NCBI GenBank assembly: GCA_049970695.1
Contig: JBMFML010000006.1
Span: 10,972 to 74,971, forward strand
Origin: UBA285 sp049970695
Lineage (GTDB): Archaea; Thermoproteota; Thermoprotei_A; Sulfolobales; Desulfurococcaceae
DNA: 64,000 nucleotides
Reading direction: 5' to 3'
Under the pieces are notes generated by a model. That model had not been told where the DNA came from. It did not search any database and worked only from the letters and a program-made list of their open reading frames with translations. Below are positions 16,755 through 24,144 of the stretch, piece after piece. Each line of letters begins with the position of its first letter. The first letter of the stretch is position 1. Position numbers and translations under genes: made by a program.

Positions 16755-18452
16755 GTGGCTCATATATTACATAGGCTCTTCGGGGAGGCTGCTGAGGCCC
16801 GACTGAGGAGGCTTGTCCTGAGGCTCGAGAAGCAGAAGGCTACGGCGCTTCTCGTGCTGGCTATAGTAGCCTCTATTACGCTCCCTCCAGTACTGACGGC
16901 CCTCATTGCCGCTGAGCCAGGGCTCTACTTGGAGCTCAGGTTTTCCAAGCCCTCTGAGAGGGGGTACTTAGACGAGACTGACTTGCTGAAGGCCAGTAGA
17001 GACGTGGTTTTCTGCGCGCGCCTCGAAGCCGTAGTGCCTCCCCCCAGGGACTTAGAGCTGCTCTTCTTCAAGTGCTTCAAGGGCGCTACTACAATCCACG
17101 TACCCTACAGAGTGCTGGAGCGCGTTGCAGGTGAGTGGTTCTCGCTACTAAGAGAGAGGAAAGTTCCCGAGGGAGTTACGCACGAGCACATTTTTGGCCT
17201 GCTGATGCGCGTGCTTGTGATAAATACAACGAGCAACGAAGTGCTCTACGACGTCATAGATTCCATACCCCTCAGAGTTGGAGACTTTGCGAAACCCCTA
17301 GCAGTCAAGTATATCGTGTTTGCGAGGAAGGGTGTGTACCAAGTAGATTACAAGAAGATAGGCACTTATTTAGTGAAGACGGAGAGCGCTGTTGTGGCAG
17401 ACACGGGGCTCGAGCTTGCCTACAGAAACGCGATAGAGCCCTATGGAAGTGAGTGGCGGTGTAGCGGTTATCAGTACGCCATATGCTACGAGCTGGTAGC
17501 GCGCGTGACGCCCGAGGACATGCAGTCATACCTGCCGCCAGACTACTTCAGGCTCGAGAACAACAGGCTCTACATGAAGACGCCCATTCTAATAGTCGAG
17601 AACCCCTATTACTACTCCGGGGTCGTATCGGCTTCGATCAGCATCGTGTTCACAGACGCTAAACTCCAGTTAAGGTTTGTCTTTGCTCCAGGAGAGATCA
17701 TTAACAAGCTGATGAATGCTGAATACCCCTCGGTAAACTTCCAGCTGGGAGGGCCCACGTGGGGTGGCACTAGCTACTACTATTATGATGCCCTCATTCT
17801 CCAGCCGGAGGAGGCTGGTTGGCTCTACGTATGGGCCAGGCCTATACAGGAGTACTTGCGTGTGTACTATTGTAGCTTTAATGCTTGCTCGTATGTAGGG
17901 GATGAAGTGAGGTCTCTAGTAACAGACATGCTAGTCAGCGGCACAACAATACTGGGAGGAGAAGAGCGCGGCCTACCGCACCCAGTTATCATGGATAGCT
18001 TTTATAAGGGCACTAACCTCACTGCCCTAAGTGTCCCAGGGACTCTGATTAGCGACGGCAAACTGGACCCAGGAGAATCCGTGGCGCTTCAGCAGATTAT
18101 TGAGCATTATGATACATGTGGTAGCGGCTTTGAAGTGGGCATATCAATGGCCCTTTTGGCTCGTGCGGTTTGCGCTGCACTGGGAATACCAACAGGCGGG
18201 ACGGCGTGCACGGTGGCAATAGCTTTTGCAGCGGCTTTTGCGGCTTCACTGGAGTACGAGCCGCCGAACGTCTACATCGACGGAGGCTTAAAAAATCATG
18301 GCAACTCAGAGGGAATAGGCTACAACGTGCCTGAATATGTGTACATGAGAATTAGCAGGTATAAGTACGAAAAACCGCCAGGCTGGCAGTGTTTCTGGTG
18401 TTCACCATGCACATACGACGCCCCCGCCGGGCTGTACTTCAGGCTTGTTTAG
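16755..18452 (+). CDS. Unrecognised exported or membrane-anchored protein, Tyr- and Cys-rich
   Basis: A 565-residue protein with a charged cytoplasmic N-terminus (residues 1-29) and a single membrane helix or signal anchor (about 30-52, ALLVLAIVASITLPPVLTAL). A long outside part follows. It is rich in tyrosine, with YYYYDAL and several aromatic pairs. A hydrophobic alanine-rich segment lies near residues 470-495 (GISMALLARAVCAALG, then TVAIAFAAAFAASLE). The tail has three closely spaced cysteines (CFWCSPCTYD). Cysteine pairs outside the cell suggest disulfides. No known domain is recognised. The strong upstream TATA box and isolated position suggest a single-gene unit. Confidence 0.75.
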   Translation: MAHILHRLFGEAAEARLRRLVLRLEKQKATALLVLAIVASITLPPVLTALIAAEPGLYLELRFSKPSERGYLDETDLLKASRDVVFCARLEAVVPPPRDLELLFFKCFKGATTIHVPYRVLERVAGEWFSLLRERKVPEGVTHEHIFGLLMRVLVINTTSNEVLYDVIDSIPLRVGDFAKPLAVKYIVFARKGVYQVDYKKIGTYLVKTESAVVADTGLELAYRNAIEPYGSEWRCSGYQYAICYELVARVTPEDMQSYLPPDYFRLENNRLYMKTPILIVENPYYYSGVVSASISIVFTDAKLQLRFVFAPGEIINKLMNAEYPSVNFQLGGPTWGGTSYYYYDALILQPEEAGWLYVWARPIQEYLRVYYCSFNACSYVGDEVRSLVTDMLVSGTTILGGEERGLPHPVIMDSFYKGTNLTALSVPGTLISDGKLDPGESVALQQIIEHYDTCGSGFEVGISMALLARAVCAALGIPTGGTACTVAIAFAAAFAASLEYEPPNVYIDGGLKNHGNSEGIGYNVPEYVYMRISRYKYEKPPGWQCFWCSPCTYDAPAGLYFRLV

Positions 18453-18603
18453 CTGTTTTCGCTCGGCCCAGCTCTTCATAATCCTTTCACTAAGGCTTCT
18501 AAGAGGTTTTAGTGGTTCAAGTTCAGAAGGGGGCGTAGCGGATTTCGTAAAACACTGTGTCAAGCCCGTGCTTGCGTGTTGTTGTGTATAATTTAGGAAT
18601 TAG

Positions 18604-18679
18604 TGCGGCGGCCGGGATTTGAACCCGGGGCCTCCGGCTCGGGGGGCCGGCGTCCTAGTCCAGGCTAGACGACCGCCGC
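18604..18679 (-). tRNA. tRNA-Gly (anticodon CCC) with C33
   Basis: A complete 76-base cloverleaf. The acceptor is GCGGCGG with CCGCCGC and discriminator A. The D-arm is GTCT/GGAC, the anticodon stem CCGGC/GCCGG and the T-arm CCGGG-TTCAAAT-CCCGG. The anticodon loop is CCCCCGA, so positions 34-36 are CCC (Gly, codon GGG). Position 33 is C instead of the nearly universal U. There is no intron and no encoded CCA. It lies just downstream of the S25e gene on the same strand. Confidence 0.93.
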
Positions 18680-18704
18680 CACTACTCTGGTATAGCGGCG
18701 GGGC

Positions 18705-19025
18705 TTATTTTGCTTTCTCTACTGGAACGTATATTGGCGACCTCCTGCCGCCACTGTAGAGCTTCAGTATCCCTAGCCTCGCGGCTTCTCTCAGCGCCCT
18801 CTTGGCGTCACTTATCTTTATGTTCATGGCCTGCGCTAGGGAGTGTGGCGTGTAGAGCTTGACCGCGCCCTTCTCAACTTCGCTCTTTATCTTGCTGACA
18901 ACGTCGGCTATGTCTGTGGTTGTCCTGTACGTCGTCTCCACTTTCTCAACTGCTCTCCCTGGAGGCGCCCTTCCCCTCTTGACAGGCGGCTTCTTGGGTG
19001 CCTGCTTTGAAGACAAAGTAAGCAC
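18705..19025 (-). CDS. rps25e: 30S ribosomal protein S25e
   Basis: A 106-residue protein with a basic, proline-rich N-terminal tail (KKPPVKRGRAPPG) and a winged-helix domain (TPHSLAQAMNIKISDAKRAL, ending SPIYVPVEKAK). This is the layout of archaeal/eukaryotic S25e of the small ribosomal subunit. The GTG start at 19025 lies 20 bases after the ABC permease stop. CATAAAGT (read on this strand, about 19049-19057) could be its own TATA box, giving a leaderless message. Confidence 0.88.
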   Translation of the reverse strand: MLTLSSKQAPKKPPVKRGRAPPGRAVEKVETTYRTTTDIADVVSKIKSEVEKGAVKLYTPHSLAQAMNIKISDAKRALREAARLGILKLYSGGRRSPIYVPVEKAK

Positions 19026-19045
19026 CCTTGCTTACACGGGCACGT

Positions 19046-19813
19046 CTACTTTATGAGGTTTCTCAAGTAGAGCTTATAAGCAATAACTACTCCAATCGCC
19101 AGCCACGCGCCTAGGCCAGCTAGGTTGAATGCGAGGTCCACGGACTTGGCGTAGCCGAAGCAGTACCTGTACATGGTCGTTGCCATGGAGACAGGCGAGT
19201 AGTAGGCAATGGGGGCTGCAGACCCCAGCCTGGCTTTCAGTGCTTCTTCGGGGTAGAAGACGTTCGAGACGAAGAAAAGCGTGAAGTAGGTAATGGATCT
19301 AAGAGCCGCCTGCAAGTTGAAGTCTCTGGTAGCCGTCGACAGCGTAATTGAAATACTCGACATTATTGTCGCGAGCGAGACGCTCGCGTAGACCACAATA
19401 AGCCACTCAACTAGAGATGGGGGCTCCATTATTAAAACAGCTAGGGCGAGGAATGGTAGCTGGTATATTAGGCCCCTCAGAACCCCGCCTAGTATTCTGC
19501 CAGCCACGAGCGCGCTCCTCTGAATAGGCAGAGAAACCAGGTAGTGAGTGACTTCTCTCCTGAGCTCGACGCCGACTTCCCTGCCTATGCTAAAGGCTGA
19601 TATGAATATAGATAGGCAGAGGACGCCCGGTGTTATGAACCTTATGTAGTCAGGGATGAGCTCGGGCCTCACAACACCCCTGAAAATAGCGGCGAATATG
19701 ACTAAGTCCGCTACGTTCATGGCTACTTGGCCCGCGAGCCAGAACTTGTTTCTCCAGAACCTCGCCAGGTCCCTCGAAGCAACTAAAAACGCTCCACGCA
19801 GCCACGAATTCAC
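19046..19813 (-). CDS. ABC-2 type transporter permease (second)
   Basis: A 255-residue integral membrane protein with about six helices and the ABC-2 pattern: an amphipathic N-terminus (ARFWRNKFWLAG), then GREVGVELRREVTHYLVSLP between helices, where the coupling loop meets the ATPase. It is the last gene of a three-gene unit and overlaps the preceding permease by four bases. The two permeases together probably form the channel. The cargo (lipid, drug or glycan) is unknown. Confidence 0.85.
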   Translation of the reverse strand: MNSWLRGAFLVASRDLARFWRNKFWLAGQVAMNVADLVIFAAIFRGVVRPELIPDYIRFITPGVLCLSIFISAFSIGREVGVELRREVTHYLVSLPIQRSALVAGRILGGVLRGLIYQLPFLALAVLIMEPPSLVEWLIVVYASVSLATIMSSISITLSTATRDFNLQAALRSITYFTLFFVSNVFYPEEALKARLGSAAPIAYYSPVSMATTMYRYCFGYAKSVDLAFNLAGLGAWLAIGVVIAYKLYLRNLIK

Positions 19814-20631
19814 TTCCAGCCACCGGCTTCAAGCTTCTTCTCGTAGTACTCGAGCGCGAGAATCAGGAGGCCCGCCGCCAAGCCCGCTATGTAGAGCAGC
19901 GTAGGTAAAACGCCGTGCTTGGCAATGAGCTCGTACTCGGGAAACACCAGTATTCTGAGAAAGTCCGCGAAGTGCGAAATCGGGTTTAAGGCTGCAGCCA
20001 CGTAGTAGGGAGCTATGCCTGAGGCCTCGATAATAGGCAGTGGGTAGAACACCGTGCTCAGCCTAATTAGCACGGCGTCGACGGCGCCCATTAGTATGTC
20101 AGTCAGGTCCGTTGACCTGACCCCCATGACAACGAGGACGACGAAGCCCACAATGCTCACAGAGAAGAGCACTGCTGCTAGTATTGATACGAGGACCGTG
20201 GAGACGCTAATGGAGCTGGGACTTTCCAAGCCCACTATGAGCATTACGAAGAGCATCATGGGCAGCGTGAATAAGACTGCTGAGAGGGCCGAGCCGAGTA
20301 TTCTGCCAACAGCCAACACACCTCTCTTAACGGGCAGTGATAAGTGGTACTCTACTATTCCATCGTCAAACTCCTCTGCAACTATGTAGCCTCTCGAAAT
20401 TCCAGTACTATACAGCAGCGACGCGTAGACTCCAAGTAGGTAGAAGTAGTAGTAGTCAACTCCAATGAGCTCGCTGACGGCGCGCTTAACAATGTAGGAC
20501 ACCGCTCTTGCAAAGACTAGGACTTGTATTACAAACCAGGTTACTCTCATAGCTAGAAATATCTTCTGGTTTTTGAGCTTCATCAAGTCCCACTGCATTA
20601 CAACCAAGACGTCTCGCAGCGCGCTACCCAA
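19810..20631 (-). CDS. ABC-2 type transporter permease (first)
   Basis: A 273-residue permease with about six membrane helices and the ABC-2 coupling region (EEFDDGIVEYHLSLPVKRGVL cut from residues about 77-97). It is organised like the next gene but not closely similar to it, so the exporter is probably a heterodimer. It starts two bases after the ATPase stop and overlaps the following permease by four bases, which is strong evidence for one operon. Confidence 0.85.
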   Translation of the reverse strand: MGSALRDVLVVMQWDLMKLKNQKIFLAMRVTWFVIQVLVFARAVSYIVKRAVSELIGVDYYYFYLLGVYASLLYSTGISRGYIVAEEFDDGIVEYHLSLPVKRGVLAVGRILGSALSAVLFTLPMMLFVMLIVGLESPSSISVSTVLVSILAAVLFSVSIVGFVVLVVMGVRSTDLTDILMGAVDAVLIRLSTVFYPLPIIEASGIAPYYVAAALNPISHFADFLRILVFPEYELIAKHGVLPTLLYIAGLAAGLLILALEYYEKKLEAGGWK

Positions 20632-20633
20632 GG

Positions 20634-21572
20634 CTACTCCTCCCTCAGCTTCGCACCTGTTATGTACGTGAAGACGTCGTCGAGCGTGGGCTCCTTAACT
20701 GAGACCTTCTTAGTTCTAATGCCGCTTAGCTTCAAGGCATCAACTATTTCCAGCACTTTTTCCTCGCCCTTCTCTACGTAGATTCTGAGGGTGCTTCCCG
20801 CTACTTTGACCTTGCCGTATTCGCTCAGCTTTTCAATTATACTGCTCGACAACACCCCCTCATACTCTACTTCCACTACATCTCCGCGTGGAATGGAGTC
20901 CTTTAGCTCCTCAATGGTTCCGAGGGCTCTGAGCTTTCCCTTGTGTATTATTGCAACTCGCTCGCAAACCCTTTCTGCTTCAAACATGTCGTTTGTTGCT
21001 ATGATTACTGTTGAGCCCTGCTTTCTCATCTCCTTGATAACGTCCCAGAGTGCGTGCTTCGAGAGCACATCGACCTGGGCAGTCGGCTCGTCTAGTATAG
21101 CTACTCTAGGCCTCTGTATCAGCACTTTAGCCAGCTCAACCTTCTTCCTCGTTCCTCCGCTCAGCTGGTAGAAGTACTTGTTTCTGTGCTCCCAGAGATC
21201 CAGCAGCTCCATCACCTCCCTGACAACGCGCTTGGCTTCATTACCCGAATAGCCAACTACCTTGGCATGCCAGAGTAGGAGGTCATATGGCTTGTCTATC
21301 CACATAGCCTTCGGGTCTTGAAATGCTATGCCAACCAGCCCTCTCACTATGTAGTCCTCTCGCGTGACGCTGTGCCCAAATACATAGACTTCTCCACTAG
21401 TTGGCTTATACACTGTTGCAATTGTCAAGAGAGTTGTCGTCTTGCCCGAGCCGTTTGGCCCGAGAAGGCCGAATATTTCGTTCTCGTAGACTTCCAGCGA
21501 CAAGTTATCGACTGCAACAAAGTTGCCGAACTTCTTAGTCAAGTTCACTACTTCAACGGCCTTGCTCTTCAA
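20634..21572 (-). CDS. ABC transporter ATP-binding protein (ABC-2/DrrA type)
   Basis: A 312-residue ATPase that powers the two permeases downstream. Walker A is LLGPNGSGKTT (residues about 34-44), the signature is LSGGTRKKVELAK and Walker B is VAILDEPTAQVD, followed by a switch histidine replaced by Asn in IIATNDM. The C-terminal domain (residues about 225-312) is the regulatory extension common in DrrA-like ATPases. The TTG start at 21572 lies about 25 bases from a TATA box at 21591-21600, so the message is probably leaderless. Confidence 0.92.
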   Translation of the reverse strand: MKSKAVEVVNLTKKFGNFVAVDNLSLEVYENEIFGLLGPNGSGKTTTLLTIATVYKPTSGEVYVFGHSVTREDYIVRGLVGIAFQDPKAMWIDKPYDLLLWHAKVVGYSGNEAKRVVREVMELLDLWEHRNKYFYQLSGGTRKKVELAKVLIQRPRVAILDEPTAQVDVLSKHALWDVIKEMRKQGSTVIIATNDMFEAERVCERVAIIHKGKLRALGTIEELKDSIPRGDVVEVEYEGVLSSSIIEKLSEYGKVKVAGSTLRIYVEKGEEKVLEIVDALKLSGIRTKKVSVKEPTLDDVFTYITGAKLREE

Positions 21573-21590
21573 TGGGTGCCCCCACGTGGC

Positions 21591-21616
21591 GCTTATAAGC
21601 TCACGCGATTATTAAA
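21591..21616. promoter_or_regulatory. Back-to-back promoters of the ABC-2 and Mrp operons
   Basis: GCTTATAAGC (21591-21600, itself palindromic) stands about 24 bases from the ABC ATPase start on the minus strand. GATTATTAAA (21607-21616) stands about 23 bases before the MrpF ATG on the plus strand. Both distances fit leaderless archaeal transcripts. The boxes are six bases apart, so the two operons may compete for transcription factors. Confidence 0.5.
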
Positions 21617-21634
21617 GACGCCGGGTTATCCGCA

Positions 21635-21913
21635 ATGACGGGGTACTTGGAACTAGTAGTGCTTATTGGCGCTCCACTCTACGTGCTCGCTGTCGTGCTC
21701 TACACCTTTAGGCTTGTCAGGGGCCCCACAATACCCGACGCCGTCCTCGCCGCAGACTGCATAGCCTATGACCTAGCCGTTTTCCTCACGGCTCTTGCAC
21801 TGTACTACAAAACTCCCTTTATGATTGCGCCTCCCATAATGCTGGCGCTCTGGGCATACCTCCTCGACATATACGTTTCCAAGTACCTGGCGTCCCGAGA
21901 GGTGGGAGCGTGA
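21635..21913 (+). CDS. mrpF: Mrp-type antiporter subunit F
   Basis: A 92-residue protein with three membrane helices and the family stretch FRLVRGPTIPDAVLAAD. MrpF is a small subunit of the multi-subunit Na+(K+)/H+ antiporter and of related membrane-bound hydrogenases (MbhB). It begins the seven-gene module and probably has a leaderless message starting at the ATG. It overlaps mrpG by four bases. Confidence 0.9.
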   Translation: MTGYLELVVLIGAPLYVLAVVLYTFRLVRGPTIPDAVLAADCIAYDLAVFLTALALYYKTPFMIAPPIMLALWAYLLDIYVSKYLASREVGA

Positions 21914-22269
21914 TCGAGCCTTTGCTCTTCTGGATTGGATCAGCGATGTTCATTGCTGGCGGGGTCTTCGACTTCATCGCTGCACTCGGCATGGTCAGGT
22001 TCCCGAACTTCTACGTGAGGCTCCACGCGGCTACGATAGGAGCAATATATGGTGCCGTTATGCCGCTCATTGGCATATCGCTGATAGCGCTCGGCAGCCC
22101 GGAAATACCAGCGAGGTACGCTGTTGCAGGCGCGTCTTTCGTAACGGCCTTGATAATCTTAATAGTCTCGCCAACTGGAAGCCACGTCCTTGCTTATGCC
22201 GCCCACAAGTCGCGTGCAGTAGAGTGGAGCCCTGTCGTCGACCACTTAGAGGAGGATGAGGAGAAGTGA
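21910..22269 (+). CDS. mrpG: Mrp-type antiporter subunit G
   Basis: A 119-residue protein with three helices and the signature GVFDFIAALGMVRFPNFYVR followed by LHAATIGA, which identifies MrpG/MbhC. It starts with GTG overlapping mrpF and overlaps the next start by four bases. The C-terminal charged tail (VDHLEEDEEK) faces the cytoplasm. Confidence 0.92.
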   Translation: MIEPLLFWIGSAMFIAGGVFDFIAALGMVRFPNFYVRLHAATIGAIYGAVMPLIGISLIALGSPEIPARYAVAGASFVTALIILIVSPTGSHVLAYAAHKSRAVEWSPVVDHLEEDEEK

Positions 22270-22517
22270 TAGTGACACTGCTCCTCCTCGCCGTTGCAGC
22301 GCTTCTCAGCCTAGTGTTCGTTTACTTGGCTGTCTTTGAGCGGGACCTCATGAAGGCAATAGTATTCTCGGCTGGGCAGAGCATTTGCTACTCAATAATG
22401 CTCCACGCAATGGCAGCGCCAGACATAACAATGACCTACGTTGCAGTCTCGGTCGGGCTCTACTCGGCACTACTGGTTTTCGTCGTCAGCAAAACTGAGA
22501 GGTACGAAGAGGTGTGA
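22266..22517 (+). CDS. MrpB N-terminal / MbhD-like subunit (DUF4040 type)
   Basis: An 83-residue protein with three helices. The stretch FERDLMKAIVFSAGQSICYS followed by APDITMTYVAVSVG matches the small subunit that corresponds to the last part of MrpA and to MbhD of Thermococcales hydrogenases. In bacterial Mrp this piece is fused to MrpA; here it is separate, as in Mbh-type modules. Confidence 0.82.
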   Translation: MIVTLLLLAVAALLSLVFVYLAVFERDLMKAIVFSAGQSICYSIMLHAMAAPDITMTYVAVSVGLYSALLVFVVSKTERYEEV

Positions 22518-22520
22518 GAA

Positions 22521-23258
22521 GTGAGGACTTCCTTAGTAGTCCTGCTGGCCCTTCTGGGCGCGGCCCTAGCGGCCTCCGGAGCCCTAGTTGCCCTGGGACT
22601 CAAAGCACCACTGGCTCTGAGAGAGCTGGGCTTGTACTACGTGCTCAACACTATTAGAGACTGCGCGAGTCCCGAGGCCGTTGCAGCCATAGTCTGGGAC
22701 TACCGGGGCCTCGACACCATATATGAAACAGCCGTCCTCTACTTCGCACTCGTCGGCGGATTAGCTATATTCAGGGCTGCAAAGGCTCAAGGGTTTGAGA
22801 AGCCCGTGGGCCTCACAGAGCTCTCGAAAACCTCTACTAGGCTAATATCGCTGTTAATAGCCGCCGTGTCTGTGTGCATTGCACTCCACGGACACCTAAC
22901 ACCAGGTGGAGGCTTCCCAGGAGGCTCTGCACTAGCCGTCGTGGCCATGCTCGCTGTGCCCATTTACTCCGTTAACTCAATGCTCGAGAGAGGCATTACT
23001 TCTACTAAGCTCATAGCAGTTAGGGGTGCTGCACTGACCGCGCTGGGTCTCGTCGCGCTTTTACCAGTCATTCGAGGGCTGGAAATAGTGACAAATCAGA
23101 GGTTTTACCCAGGAGCTGTGTTGGGGTTCACGATAAGTGGCAGCATATCAATGTACAATTTCTTCGAGTTCATGGCAGTTGCTTCGGGGTTTGCCGCACT
23201 AGCTCTCTACCTATCCATCCCGGAAGAGGCCTTCCGCGAGGTAGTCGAGCGTGGTTGA
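22521..23258 (+). CDS. mrpB: MbhE-MbhF/MrpB fusion subunit
   Basis: A 245-residue protein joining two parts. Residues 1 to about 95 resemble MbhE (VWDYRGLDTIYETAVLYFAL). Residues about 110-245 carry the MrpB/MbhF domain with LHGHLTPGGGFPGGSALAVV. In Thermococcus these are separate genes, so the fusion is a point of difference. About six to seven helices are visible. The GTG start lies three bases after the preceding stop, and the 3' end overlaps mrpC by eight bases. Confidence 0.85.
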   Translation: MRTSLVVLLALLGAALAASGALVALGLKAPLALRELGLYYVLNTIRDCASPEAVAAIVWDYRGLDTIYETAVLYFALVGGLAIFRAAKAQGFEKPVGLTELSKTSTRLISLLIAAVSVCIALHGHLTPGGGFPGGSALAVVAMLAVPIYSVNSMLERGITSTKLIAVRGAALTALGLVALLPVIRGLEIVTNQRFYPGAVLGFTISGSISMYNFFEFMAVASGFAALALYLSIPEEAFREVVERG

Positions 23259-23649
23259 GGACTACGTATTCGCACTCATAGTCGTGGTGCTCTTGATTAA
23301 CACAGCACTAAGCATATACGGCATTGTGCGCAGGCGAAGCCTGGTCAAGAAGCTCATATCCCTTACAATACTCTCGGACACGGTGTTCGTCTCCATCATA
23401 CTAGTCGGCTTCATCTTCAAGTACCCAGCAGTGCCGCCGGTTTACAGCACTGGCAGCCCCGAAGAGGCCGCCTTTCTCTCCCAGCACGCTGTCGACCCAC
23501 TACCCCAGGCCCTGGTCCTCACTGGAATAGTAATAGGATTTGCTGTGAATGCCCTCATAGCTTTCGCGATTATTCAGCTGTACAGGCTCGTTGGCACAAC
23601 CGATGCTAGAAAAGCAGTAAAAGTCCTGGCTGAGGAGGTGGCCGAGTAG
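23251..23649 (+). CDS. mrpC: Mrp-type antiporter subunit C (NuoK-like)
   Basis: A 132-residue protein with three helices homologous to NuoK of complex I (MbhG). Conserved features are the first helix ending LSIYGIVRRRSLVKKLISL and the third, VLTGIVIGFAVNALIAFAI. NuoK-like subunits carry glutamates that take part in ion movement. The GTG start overlaps mrpB; the stop overlaps mrpE by one base. Confidence 0.9.
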   Translation: MVEDYVFALIVVVLLINTALSIYGIVRRRSLVKKLISLTILSDTVFVSIILVGFIFKYPAVPPVYSTGSPEEAAFLSQHAVDPLPQALVLTGIVIGFAVNALIAFAIIQLYRLVGTTDARKAVKVLAEEVAE

Positions 23650-24134
23650 TGTTCAAGTACGTTGCAGTCTGGCTACTTGTCTTCCTGATATACGTGTTAT
23701 TCGCAGGCTCGGCTTCTCTATACACGCTGGCTACAGGAGCGCTAATAGCCGCTATCCTGAGTGCGCTTACTGCTAGGTACATTGTCGTTGACGAGCGTAA
23801 AGTCAGAGACGTGAAGCGCCTGCTCATTCTTGCGTACTATTTCGTGAAGTACATGACAGTAATAGAATTCAAGGCTCACATGGACGTTGTAAAGAGGACG
23901 TTCACGGGAGACATCAAGCCAGGCATTGTGAGAGTGCCTGTTGGTGTGAAGTCGAAGTACGCCAGGCTGCTCGTTGCCCTCTCCATTACCAACACTCCGG
24001 GCACAGTCGTTGTTGACGAGAAAAACGGCTACTTCTACGTTAACTGGATATACGTCAGTACCGTGGATCCGGCTGAGGCTAGAGAAGCCATTAGCAGGGA
24101 GTTCGAAGAGTATGCTTACAGGATCTTCGAGTAG
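23649..24134 (+). CDS. mrpE: Mrp-type antiporter subunit E
   Basis: A 161-residue protein: two N-terminal helices, then a soluble domain with VVKRTFTGDIKPGIVRVPV and LLVALSITNTPGTVVVDEK, the hallmark of MrpE/MbhA. Usually MrpE stands first in Mbh-type modules; here it sits between C and D. GTG overlaps the mrpC stop by one base. Confidence 0.92.
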   Translation: MFKYVAVWLLVFLIYVLFAGSASLYTLATGALIAAILSALTARYIVVDERKVRDVKRLLILAYYFVKYMTVIEFKAHMDVVKRTFTGDIKPGIVRVPVGVKSKYARLLVALSITNTPGTVVVDEKNGYFYVNWIYVSTVDPAEAREAISREFEEYAYRIFE

Positions 24135-24144
24135 GTGAGAGCGC

